NCBI RefSeq assembly: GCF_042186555.1
Contig: NC_133328.1
Location: forward strand, 333,568,039 to 333,632,038
Reading direction: 5' to 3'
Length of the DNA: 64,000 nt
Source: Aquarana catesbeiana
Taxonomy: Eukaryota > Chordata > Amphibia > Anura > Ranidae
Below the pieces are notes generated by a model. That model made no database searches and was not told where the DNA came from. It saw nothing but the letters and a program-made list of their open reading frames with translations. Numbering within the stretch: the first letter of the stretch is position 1; each line of letters begins with the position of its first letter. Below are positions 43,481 to 54,710 of this stretch, one piece after another. The position numbers were made by a program, and so were the translations under genes.

Positions 43481-45424
43481 TGGACCATAACGCATGCCCA
43501 CTGATGTGAATGGACTGCAAGTGCTAGCAGCTGTGTCAAAGACAACATTTCCTCCTTCACAATAAATTGATGATCTTTATAGCGAGTGTAAGGTAGGCCA
43601 GACATGACTCTTTTTTTTTCCAGCAACCAGCGTTTTGAATAAAAAAAAAGAGCTGATTCCTGCTGCTGTGCTTTTATAGAACCTCCTCTGCCATTAGAAT
43701 ACAATGATCAGTGCTGCTGGCTAGAGCAGCACTGGTCATTTGGGAAAAACCTGACAGGCTGGTTGCACACAGGACAGTCGATAGATCAACTTGTGTACAA
43801 CAAGCTAGCCTGTACATGAATCAAAGTTCACCCAGTCCCTGCTGAATTGGCCAAAATTCAATCCATATTATGCCGGCTTTAACAACCCCCCCCGAACTAT
43901 AGCGCTATATACCATAGCTAACCAAAGCAGAGGAGAGCCACAGGGCAATGAGCTGAGGGGGCCCCGTCATTCTGTATGGGGTCCCATGATTACTGCAGGC
44001 TGCCTGCTGCATTATCAGTCCCTGCGCTGTGCATCTAAATTGTAGAAGGAGGAGAACTATGTGCCCAAAGACATTTTGTTGATGGCGTCTACTGATTGCA
44101 AGCTCCCTGACAAAGGTGTGCTGACAGCAGTTGTGACATCAGTTTAGGCAGCACAGCGTCACTGGCTCTTCAGAAATGAAACCACTACACTCACACTGAA
44201 CCCTTTACTGCACTTTAGCCACAGGGCAGGTAGTGATATCACAGCAGGTGGGACAATAGCAAGCTCTACCACTGGTCCAGGCTGACCAGAAGCACTAATT
44301 ACTGCAGGAGAGGGTAATAGATTTGCTGGCATTCTCAGTAAAAAGTAGGATCAGCAGCCCTGGATCTGGAGGATGACCTAATTGAGTCAGGAGTCTGCTC
44401 AGCAAAATATATCTTTGGAGGAAGCTAGTGGTAACACTGAGAAGGTCCCATAATCAAAACACCTCCCTCCAATCCCCTTTGGAGTCCACCCCCTTTCCTA
44501 GTCACAGCAACTCCCTGCCACCATAAACCCCCCATACCAACTCACCTTCTCTACACAGTTACAGCATCTCCCACCCCTCTCTGGTCACTGTGCCTCTCTA
44601 CCAACTACTCTACTTTACAGATCACAGCACCTCTGAATGCAAACCTCTCCTCCTCCATTATGCTACCTCCAGTCTACCCATCTTTTACCTCTTCCAGAAC
44701 TTCCCTCCTTTCTATCTCCCCCCACCCTGTTTCACTACACTGCCTTTGTGCCATGCATCTTTCACCCTCCAGGTCACAGCACCTACCTGCCACCTCATAC
44801 ACCCCACCTCACCCCCCCACCCTAAGGCCCACTTGCCAACCCTTTACCTGTCCCTATGGTGTGTGTGTGGGGGTGCAGCTTGGTATCTTTGCCTTGGGCA
44901 CTGGATGGCCTTGTCCCAGCACTGGCAGCAGGCGGCATTGATAGGTAAATTGCGGGGCATATTAATAGGTATATCATCACCATCACCACTGCTGAATGCT
45001 GCCAACATTGGGGATATAAACATGCCCTGCCTGCCACTGTCACTGAGCCTGTCATCAGCCTGTACTGCAAAGGTGAGTAGATGGGGGAAGAAGGTAACAG
45101 AGAAAGGATTACAGAGGTAACAGAGAAAGGATTACAGTTTGGAGTTTTAACTCTCTATTTTCAGTGTACATAAAATCATAAGTAATGGCAGTGTTTTATT
45201 TTTAAAATAATGATTGTGCTGAGGTTTGTATATGTCCCTGAGACTCTGGCTTGCAGGACAGCAATTTCAGTATATTTTATGAGCACAAGAAGGCTTTTGT
45301 TTAACTATGCCCCTTTAAGCTCCTCCCACTCTTACCCCATTGTGGACCCACCCACAGTTTGCCATGGCATGCTACAAGAGCCACATTACTACTCTACTCA
45401 GAGGTTGGAAACCTCCCTTTACAC
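43481..45424. other. No recognised gene; pyrimidine-rich block
   Basis: I see no family signal. From about 44455 to 44870 the plus strand is strongly C/T-rich, which creates long open frames (such as 44590-45120) that look like composition artefacts. Confidence 0.4.
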
Positions 45425-45790
45425 TTTGTACCTATGGGTAAGCCTAGAATAAGGCTTACCTATGGGTACTGTAAATATCTTCTAAACATGTGCCGTTTAG
45501 GTGTTTACAGTATACTGCGCCAATGATTTTATATTTTTATTTCTTCAGTAGCGAGTGCCGTGACCGGCGGCTCCCGCATGCATGCACGGTAGTGACATCA
45601 CTTGGCTCCGCTCAGTCACAGAGCTGGAGTCCGTGGCCCTGGAAGGAAGAGGAATGAAGATGGATGCGGCCTGCAGCAGGGACTGCGCAGGCTTTGTTTG
45701 CAGGTAAGTGTCACATAATGTATGCTATGCATACTAGCAAAGGGAGAAGAAAAAATTTGATCAAGGTTTTCCTTCCTCTTTAGGCTACCC
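45425..45790. repeat. Hairpin-rich dispersed repeat, second copy
   Basis: It shares with 31093-31540 the hairpin TACCTATGGGTAAGCC/complement (45429-45444 and 45453-45468), a second weaker hairpin, the block GTGACATCACTTGGCTCCG and the GCATACTAGC end. Confidence 0.7.
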
Positions 45791-47067
45791 AGAAGCACCC
45801 TCTCACTCTCCCGCCTTTTACCCTCCTCTCTCTCACCCCCTTCTCTTTCAGCCCTCTCTCTCTCACCCACCCTTACCCCATCTCTATTTAATTTAATTTG
45901 TTTTAATAATTTATTTATTTGAACAAAAATTGTTTGTGTTTTCATTTGATTTATTCCTAAAAAAAGGCCCACCAGAGTCTTCAGCACCAGGCCCATGATG
46001 CTCTTAATCTGGCCTTGACATTAGCAGAACTTCAATTTACATTTCCTTGCTGGCTATTTTTTTTTTAATGGCATGACCCCTATATATCCCCAGGAATAGA
46101 TACCATATGCTCAAGGGTCCCTTTCTTACAATGCAAATCAAGCTGGCAGGAAATTGCTGGCAATTTAAATTACATTTTTTTCTCTTAGTCAATGTCACTT
46201 TTGCTTTAGCATTATGTATACATTGTATGGATGTGCCAATTCACAGAAAGGTTTCACTTTAACTATTATACAAATTGCTGCACCAAACCAAACTGTATTT
46301 TCTTTATTTTTTTTTTTCATTAGAACATGTCCACCGAGACAGCCTTGAAAATGGCCAGAACTGATTATAAAGATTTTAAAGATCAACATTCAGAACTTCA
46401 GCACAGTTCAGAAAAAACTCCCACAAACCAAACCCAGGTGCAATCAGCTCCTCCTCTTTTGTGTTGTATTTCTAGTGTGTGTATGGTTGGTCAGAAGTTC
46501 ACTTTTAATCAGAATTACATTGCATTTTCTGGCTGCTAATCACATGCAGGTTAATCAGTATGTGGAAGCTACTGTATCAGGCAAACATGGATCTGTGGGA
46601 GTGTATGGTTTCCCAGCAGACCACTCAGCTCACAAACTGCATGTGGTGGTAAGCTTCCCTAATTGTGTGTGTAGTATGTATAGGTGTGTGTGGGCTGTGA
46701 GAAAGGTGAAAGTGCTCCAGAATTCCAGCTAAAGGGATTGTTTAGGAAATCTCAGAAGTTTATGTAAATTAGCTACTAAAAAACACTTAAGGGTCTATTT
46801 ATAAAAAATCTGCTGGATGAATGTGACAAACATTCGCCTATCCTTGATTCCTTTATTTTGTTTAATACAGTCCCTGCCTATGATGATCAGATCTGTCTAT
46901 TGGCTATAATGAAGTATTTTTCAGGAAATACACCAATTGTAGCAAAAATATCACATTGTGGCAACTAGCTAGAGCTTATGATCATGGGATGTCACTATGT
47001 TCAGAAAAATGCGGACAGAATTTTTCAAGGATGAGTGAATTCACAATTTTTTTTATAGATAAACCTG
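45791..47067. other. Nothing recognised
   Basis: A pyrimidine-rich run on plus lies at 45790-45890. The block at 45965-46018 (GGCCCACCAGAGTCTTCAGC and on) has the look of a dispersed-repeat scrap. No coding signal is seen. Confidence 0.35.
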
Positions 47068-47070
47068 TTA

Positions 47071-47495
47071 TGCTCCGTACACACGGTCAGATTTTCCGAC
47101 TGAAAATGTTCGATGGGAGCTTGTTTTCGGAAATTCCGAGCATATGTAGGCTCCAGCGGACATTTTCCATCGGAATTTCCGTCACACAAAATTTGAGAGC
47201 TTGTTCTCAAATTTTCCAACAACAAACTCCGTTGTCATAAATTCTGATCGTGTGTACACAATTCCGATGCACAAAGTTCCACGCATGCTCGGAATCAAGC
47301 AGAAAAGCCGCACTGGCTATTGAACTTCATTTTTCTCGGCTCGTCGTACATGTTGTACATTATCGTGTTCTTGACGTTCGGAATTTCCGACAAGATTTGT
47401 TTGATCGTGTGTATGCAAGACAAGTTTGAGCCAACATCCATCGGAAAAAATCCATGGATTTTGTTGTCGGAATGTCTGATCGTGTGTACGCGCCA
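47071..47495. repeat. Harbinger-type MITE
   Basis: The left end TGCTCCGTACACACGGTCAG is preceded by TTA (47068-47070). The right end is CGTGTGTACGCGCCA followed by TAA. Interior blocks match the copies at 11890 and 28793. Confidence 0.85.
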
Positions 47496-47498
47496 TAA

Positions 47499-48227
47499 GA
47501 GTGCACCAGATGGTATGCAAAATCTGTATCTGTTCATGTCTGTCCAGAAAGCTAAAATCAAGTAAGCCTACATCCATTGGTGGCCAGAAATCTTGCAGGC
47601 TGTCATCTCGCTCTTATAGGCAAGTCACGGTGTGTGTGTGTTGCTTGACATCTAAATTTCTAATCTGATTGTGGCTCCACTACAAGAAAACAACTCATCT
47701 TCTAACAGACGCAAACAAACTTTTTATTTGGGACTCAACTGACAATGTTTTATTACAGTTGTAATCTTTTTTGTTTATTAGTATATCTTAAGAATGTGCT
47801 ACTGAAGTCAGTACAAATTAATAAACATCAGAATCTTGTATTTATTTACTCATGGAGTTCTAATTTGAAAACAATAATTGCAGTATGTTTTCAATAAAAA
47901 ACTTGGCATATGTTATTATATTCAAAATAAAATATATATTTGAGTGTGCATATTTAAATCCTGACAATTTTGTTATGCCAGGCAAGGGACAGTATATTTA
48001 ATTCATATTGTAGTCAATACTTTTCTTCGCATAAACTTATATTAAAAATTAAGCATTCATTCGGGATCCTGCAGCTAGATAGTTCAAGGATTTTCTAAAT
48101 CCCACAACATAGACACTAGTCATATGTAGTCCACATCTTGCAATTTAAAGAAATATAGGGGTGTTTGCTCTCCATAGACATTATGCATAGTCATTGTTTT
48201 TAGGTATGTCATCGACAAATCTTACAT
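47499..48227. other. AT-rich, nothing recognised
   Basis: No coding signal and no repeat boundary. Confidence 0.4.
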
Positions 48228-48805
48228 AGTTACATAGTTAAGCCGTCCATAGATTCAAACCTTCAAATATCGGCTGGTTCAGCAGGGGCCGGGTGAGATT
48301 CAAAACCTCTATGGGCAGGCTGAATGTACCCAATCGACTTGGATATAACCAGCTTGTTGGATTTTCAGCATGCGATTATTGCCAGCGGCTATAGCTGCTA
48401 GCAATAATCACTGTGTTCTCCCGGCAGGAAATGCTCCCCATGCCCATATAGAACACAATACATCACACAGGAGTAATCTGGGGTTGAAGGAATCAAAATC
48501 ACAGCATATATGGCCTGCCTTAGTCAGACTGTAAAAAAACACTAGCCCACTGTGTTTAACCAATTAAAAATAACACAAACACACACAAATAGAAAACCCC
48601 CATATACACTATCCTATGCCCATAGTTGATCCAGAGGAAGGCAAAAAATCAAAGCATCATCGAATTCATGCTAGTGAGGGAAAAAATTCCTTCCTGATCC
48701 CCATGAGGCAATCAGATGTTCCCTGGATCAACTATCTGTGTCTTTATTACCTCTAAATATTAATATCCAGCTATATTTTGTGCATTGAGGAATGCATCCA
48801 GCTCT
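48228..48805 (-). mobile_element. Fragments of a LINE 3' region, CR1-like
   Basis: The block at 48590-48800 (GTTGATCCAGAGGAAGGC, AAAATTCCTTCCTGATCCCC, TGTTCCCTGGATCAACT) has the form of a dispersed vertebrate LINE 3' tail. ACATAGTTACATAGTTA at 48229 is another mark of such tails. No coding part is left. Confidence 0.4.
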
Positions 48806-49805
48806 TTAGCTACTTAAGGACCAGCCACCGCAGTTGTAATGCGGCAATGTGGCTGCTCCCCACGAATCAGCATCATTGTACGTCAGCTCATACATGGCTA
48901 TTTGCGGGTGAGCAACCAGTGGCCAGCAGGGGAGCCAATGAGCAGGTGGGGCGGACTTGATGTCTGCTGGCCACCCGCAATCGTTCCCCGCAGTGACAGA
49001 ATGAGGATCTACCTGTGTAAACAAGGCAAATCTGCATTCTGACAGGGGAGATCATACAGATCCTGTCTTTCTGCTATGCAGGAAGATGGATCTGTGTGTT
49101 TCCGCAGTCACACAGTCCCCCATACATTTAGTAAACACACTGAGGGAACACATTTAACCCCATGATCACTCTTGATGTTAACCCCTTCTCTGCCAGTGTT
49201 ATTTGTGCAATAACAGTGCATATTTTTAGCACTGATCACTGTAATAATGTCACTGGTTTCCAAAAAAGTGTAAAAAATGTCAGTTAGGGGTTTGATCTGT
49301 CCACCGCAATGTTGCAGTCCTGCTAAAAATCACTGATCGCCGCTATTACTAGTAAAAAAATAAGTAAATAATAAAAATGCCATAAATTTCTCCCCTATTT
49401 TGTAGACACAATAACTTTTTCGCAAACCAATCAATATACGCTTATTGTGATTTTTTTTTTTTACCAAAAATATGTAGAAGAATATATACTGGCCTAAACT
49501 GATGAAGAAATTTGTTTTTTTTACAATTTTTTTATTATATATTATATAATTATAATTTATTATAGCAAAAAGTAAAAAATATTGTTTTTTTTTTCAAAAT
49601 TTACGCTCTTTTTTTGTTTATAGCTCAAAAAATAAAAACCACAGAGGTGATCAAATACCACCAAAAGAATACTCTATTTGTGGGAAAAAAAGAACATCAA
49701 TTTTTTTTGGGTACAGTGTCACACAACCTCTCAATTGTCAGTTAAAACAACACAGTGCCGTATTGCAAAAAATGGGCTGATCATTAAGGAGGAAAATCTT
49801 CCCGT
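48806..49805 (-). repeat. TTAACCACTT dispersed repeat, reverse copy
   Basis: It is the complement of the family seen at 60643, block for block: GGACCAGCCACCGCAGTTG at the left edge, CTTATTGTGATTTTTTT and GGTGATCAAATACCACC in the interior, and CATTAAGGAGGAAAATCTTCC near the right edge. Confidence 0.7.
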
Positions 49806-50379
49806 CCTTAAAGTGTTTGTTAACCCCCCCCCAAAAAATGGATCCTGCGCCTTTAAAGCGTGTTATATGACACAGTGATTGTCCTGTGTCATTTGGCCCC
49901 CTGTAACACCTAAAAAACCTGGCTGATCCTGCCAGTTTCTCTCCACCTCTCTGTAAACTGACCACAGTGTATCATGGCTGCTGAGACCAGACACCATGGT
50001 CAGTTAACATGCCTCTGTCATCAGCAGCCTGCTATTTGCTCTCCTCTCTGCTCCTGTGTCTTCCTTCCCCCTCCCCTCTCTCTCTGTGTGTGAGCTGCCC
50101 CTCCCCCTCCTGCTGCTCTCATAACACTAATCTGTATACACAATCAAAAAATATGTAGAAAATGGGATTTTAAAGGTACCCCTGATATAGGAAAAGACAT
50201 TATCTACTGAAAATATATCAAATATTTATTAAAGCAGTTTTACAAAAAAATATACGATAAAATGTGAGAACAGTTTTACATTCACAGTCAAAGGTATACA
50301 TCCTCAACCTAATATTGACAATGAAAAAAACTGTGGTCACCAAGAGTTAAAAGCATAACCACGTCCACATAATTTCAAC

Positions 50380-50404
50380 GTTTCACCCAGAAGGCTTCAT
50401 CAGG
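50380..50404 (-). ncRNA. Hammerhead-like core, inverted PLE copy
   Basis: On minus it reads CCTGATGAAGCC, then a short loop, then a complementary stem strand and GAAAC. This copy has GGGT instead of GGGC before GAAAC. See the copy at 53019 for the structural reading. Confidence 0.35.
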
Positions 50405-51738
50405 AAAATGGACGAGGCTTTTCAATTATTCAACAACAATATTCACGATAAAAACAACCTTGGATGTTCAAAAGAGAAAGAGAAAAAAAAGTAAATACAC
50501 AGAAAAAAATACATAAAACATTCACATTTATGTAACTTGAAAGCTCTTTAGCTTGTGCAACCATAACTCCACCAAAGCCACCCTCCAGAAACAAAAACAA
50601 AAACAGGAACAAAAACCATCCCACCCCCCCATCCCACTCCCCCCCCCCAAACAAAAAAAACCCCAAAAAAACCAACAACCCCCATCACACAGGCTCACAC
50701 CCAACCCTCCCCTAATACTCCCACCCAACACAACCACCGCGTCAACTCCATACCTCTGTAATAGAGTTCTGGGGAAGTCGCAGGATACGAGGCATCAACT
50801 GAGAGAAGAGGGGAGGAGGGGTGCCCCCAGAAGTGACTCCCCCCTGTGTAGTCCAGATGGATGCCTGATCACCCGTAGGGAGGGATGTATGTTCTCATGG
50901 ATGAAAATCATCAAAAGCAAAAAGGATGATTACGGTATCTGTAACAGATATCATAGATAATAAAATTTCACACATATTGCGGGTGAAGAGAGAGGTAGAC
51001 CACAGGACAAACTAGACAGTGGACACCACTCACCAACCCCCCGAAAAGTATTTGTATTGGGAGCTCATGAGGACTGAGTGGCACAATATCAATTGTAAAA
51101 AAGCTCCTGTGTAGGTGAAGACAAAGCTGCTCCACAGTTTCTGAAAAAGTATAAAAAAAAAAAAAAAAAATGCATGTAGCTATATTAAACTTCAATGCGA
51201 CGAGGAACATATGTACGCTGCAGTTTTAAATCTTCAAGAGCACCTGCTCACCTTGAAAAGATATCACATCGTTATGTAAGAAGCTACGTCACATTTCTAT
51301 TGGCGCTGCTGAAGGGGCACCCTAAAGTAGTGGGCCACAAAAAATAGTCACTTCCTATGAGAAAAAAAAAAAAAAAAAAGGGAAAGAGGGGTTTCCCAAG
51401 GTTTGGGTGTGGTCATGATTGCACATTACAATGATTTGTCTACAACATTGTACCACTAATTTACATCAACATATGAAAAGCTGTATCAATATGCATATCA
51501 TTGCAGCTGACTCAATATATGTTAGTATCCCTTTTCTAAAAGATGTATTGTTTCTAATAGAGGCAATTCTGGCCTAGACAACTAATCCAGAATTAGTCGC
51601 GAAAGGAATAGTAAACGTCTGGTGATCCCATGATATTCAAACGCAGTAAATGTTAACAAAACATGGGAAGGGAAGACACTCAATGGGGCACATGCTCCCA
51701 AGGAGACAGAAGTGACCAGATCACAAAAGGGGGGATAT

Positions 51739-52131
51739 TTATAGAAAAGGCTTATAGCTAATCCCCTCATTGAGGCCGGGGGACCGAGTAGCCTGTAAAC
51801 AATAGATCCATCTCGTCTCCAATTGGAGAAGTTTATTATCTATATCACCTCCTCGTTCATGTTCTGGTATGTGTTCAAGGCTGAAAAAGCCGATAACTTT
51901 TAAATCGAAATTGTGGTATAGCCCCACATGGCGGCTAATAGGTGTTTCCATCCTATGTTTGGAGATAAGGGACACATGGTCCTTGATTCTACAAAAAAGT
52001 GGGCGCTTAGTTTTTCCCACGTAAAATGCCCCGCAATGACATTTCATTAGGTATACTGAACCAACCGATTGACAGTTTGTTCTATGTTTGGGGGTCCAGA
52101 TGTTATTGTTGGGAAGGGTAACATTGTTCAC
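51739..52131 (-). pseudogene. PLE 3 inverted copy: GIY-YIG C-terminal part, frame intact
   Basis: The 130-codon frame starts inside the linker (NNVTLPNNNIWTPKHRTN) and contains CHCGAFYVGKTKRPLFCRIKD, then RWIYCLQATRSPGLNEGIS. It reads through to the natural stop. It is 5'-truncated, so it cannot make a full enzyme, but it shows the unbroken C-terminus that the plus-strand unit has lost. Confidence 0.85.
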
Positions 52132-52210
52132 TTCTAAAATGAAGGGACAATAGTTGCATCTGCCACAAGGGTAGGTGCCTGGTTATTTAGACTTGAGTAC
52201 ACTCTGATTG

Positions 52211-53355
52211 TACATATGTTCCTCGTCGCATTGAAGTTTAATATAGCTACATGCATTGTTTTTTTTTTTTTTTATATACTTTTTCAGAAACTGTGGAGCC
52301 GCTTTGTCTTCACCTACACAGGAGCTTTTTTACAATTGATATTGTGCCACTCAGTCCTCATGAGCTCCCAATACAAATACTCTTCGGGGGGGTTGGTGAG
52401 TGGTGTCCACTGTCTAGTTTGTCTTGTGGTCTACCTCTCTCTTCACCCGCAATATGTGTGAAATTTTATTATCTATGATATCTGTTACAGATACCGTAAT
52501 CATCCTTTTTGCTTTTGATGATTTTCATCCATGAGAATATACATCCCTCCCTACGGGTGATCAGGCATCCATCTGGACTACACAGGGGGGAGTCACTTCT
52601 GGGGGCACCCCTCCTCCCCTCTTCTCTCAGTTGACGCCTCGTATCCTGCGACGTCCCCAGAACTCTATTACAGAGGTATGGAGTTGACGCGGTGGTTGTA
52701 TTGGGTGGGAGTATTAGGGGAGGGTTGGGTGTGAGCCTGTGTGATGGGGGTTGTTGGGTTTTTTTTTTTTTTTTTGGGGGGGGGGAGTGGGATGGGGGGG
52801 TGGGATGGTTTTTGTTCCTGTTTTTGTTTTTGTTTCTGGAGGGTGGCTTTGGTGGAGTTATGGTTGCACAAGCTAAAGGGCTAAAGGTTACATAAATGTG
52901 AATGTTTTATGTATTTTTTTCTGTGTATTTACTTTTTTTTCTCTTTCTCTTTTGAACATCCAAGGTTGTTTTTATCGTGAATATTGTTGTTGAATAATTG
53001 AAAAGCCTCGTTCATTTTCCTGATGAAGCCTTCTGGGCGAAACATGTTGAAATTATGTGGACGTGGTTATGCTTTTAACTCTTGGTGACCACAGTTTTTT
53101 TCATTGTCAATATTAGGTTGAGGATGTATACCTTTGACTGTGAATGTAAAACTGTTCTCACATTTTATCGTATATTTTTTTGTAAAACTGCTTTAATAAA
53201 TATTTGATATATTTTCAGTAGATAATGTCTTTTCCTATATCAGGGGTACCTTTAAAATCCCATTTTCTACATATTTTTTGGTTTACTACTTCAGGGATGA
53301 TGGTACATATATAAAAAACGTTTATAAACACTGATCTCTACCCATATAGTCTATT
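52211..53355 (+). repeat. PLE 3 left pseudo-LTR
   Basis: It is nearly identical to 57697-58831. It begins TGTACATATGTTCCTCGTCG and ends CATATAGTCTATT. It contains a strongly G/T-rich tract (52740-52850), the hammerhead-like motif, and AATAAATATTTGATATATTT. Confidence 0.85.
53019..53043 (+). ncRNA. Hammerhead-like core, left pseudo-LTR
   Basis: The string CCTGATGAAGCC, TTCT loop, GGGC, GAAAC has the CUGAUGA and GAAAC boxes of a hammerhead ribozyme around a short stem II. CGTCCA upstream can pair with TGGACG downstream to close a further stem, and ACAT/ATGT after GAAA can form a short stem III. Two points argue against activity: an extra A after CUGAUGA, and a G at the position where cleavage needs A, C or U. 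PLEs of other animals are known to carry hammerheads in their pseudo-LTRs, so a decayed ribozyme is plausible. Confidence 0.4.
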
Positions 53356-53685
53356 ATAATACCGGGTGGATAATACACCCATGAAAAAACCCATTCTTGG
53401 GTAGAAGTGATCAGTAATTGGGTTTATTTTTTCTGGTCAAAATTCATGATTATTTTCTTTTTTGTGAATACATGCAGATGACATTTATAGCATTCTTGCA
53501 TTCTTTCTATGTGCTTCTTCATTGCAATTTTATCTCATTAGCATAATCTCTTATACTTTTTTCTCCCTTTTCGATTTATCTAAAGTGGCAAATAGTGGTT
53601 ATAGACAACAGTCTGGCACAGTTGTGGCTCATATTCATCTGAATCCCGACTTCCGCCTTCACATCTGGGAGATTCACGTGAGTGA

Positions 53686-54417
53686 GTGGTCTACAAAATG
53701 ACGGACTACTGTGGTCAGGCATGGGATGGGTTTGTTTCAGAGGTACAACAGGCGCGATCCAAAGATGATGTCACTGAAGCTGAGGTAGATATCTATTTCT
53801 TGGGGTTACAACGTCTGGTCGAAAGGAAAACTCGTTTATTTTGGCACAAGGAATATTTTGGAAAATATGTGACAAACCAGATCACACCATGGGGTCTGCG
53901 TATCCAAATTTTCCCAAATATAAAAAAGGTTGAACCAAATGTGAAAAAAGCATGGGAAGCAAACCTGCAGGCTTGTTCCCTACAAATGATGCAAATACTT
54001 AGTGACCAATATAAAACGGACATGGGTGTATTAGACAAAGAAATTTTGAAATGGCAGGAGGATCATAGCCACTTGTCTTCTCATAATTGTTTTCTTGGCA
54101 AAGACAAGATTTTGAAAGAGCATTTAACAAAATATGCCACGAACTTAATCAAAACCAAAGAAAACAAATTTATGAGAGATAAAAAAGCGTACGATCAGGA
54201 TCAAGCATACAAATGGCACCAACAGGGCCATCACTCCCGTCGGAGGACCACATATAATCGGGCTCCTCAGACCCATAATGTGGATCTGATCGAATCCAAT
54301 AGTTCATCCATCTCCTCAGCATCATATGTCCCGATAGCTACACACTATAGGGATTCTAGTGGAGCTTCTAGAAAGAGAAAAAAAGATAGTGAAACTAGCT
54401 CACAGGAACAAAATTAA
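53686..54417 (+). CDS. PLE 3 upstream ORF of unknown function
   Basis: The 243-codon frame lies between the left pseudo-LTR and the RT frame. It begins MVYKMTDYCGQAWDGF; the ATG at about 53698 (MTDYCG) is an equally good start. The protein is Lys- and Gln-rich with a probably helical middle, and it ends in a basic, Ser-rich tail (HHSRRRTTYN and on). I do not recognise a domain. It may be the ORF1-type or N-terminal extension seen in some PLEs. It is in a different frame from RT; a further frame, 54359-54715, Thr/Pro-rich, bridges to it. Confidence 0.5.
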   Translation: MVYKMTDYCGQAWDGFVSEVQQARSKDDVTEAEVDIYFLGLQRLVERKTRLFWHKEYFGKYVTNQITPWGLRIQIFPNIKKVEPNVKKAWEANLQACSLQMMQILSDQYKTDMGVLDKEILKWQEDHSHLSSHNCFLGKDKILKEHLTKYATNLIKTKENKFMRDKKAYDQDQAYKWHQQGHHSRRRTTYNRAPQTHNVDLIESNSSSISSASYVPIATHYRDSSGASRKRKKDSETSSQEQN

Positions 54418-54710
54418 TGACAAGAAAACACGTGTACAACGTTCGCGTGGTGGTGTAACTCCCAATACCTCAAGAAACGGTAATATACAAAAACATTCAC
54501 TTGTGACGTTAACCACTCCAACAGTAAATTTAAATCCGGTCTCAACCCCGGCGGGACCCATGTCCCAACAAATGTTGGAACAACACCCAGCCACTACTGC
54601 CTTTCCCACGGATTCTCGAATGGCACCCATTTTTAGTTCCAATACTTTGGACTTTAGGCGCAATTCCCTACCCACACCTACTCCCGTACGAACAATGAGT
54701 CAACCGTTAA

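Noticed and set aside
44590..45120. 176-codon plus-strand frame
   Set aside because: It lies in a pyrimidine-rich tract, has low-complexity composition and no family signal, and overlapping frames are equally long.
50553..50960. 135-codon Gln/Lys/Pro-rich frame
   Set aside because: It is the antisense of the G/T-rich tract of the PLE pseudo-LTR.
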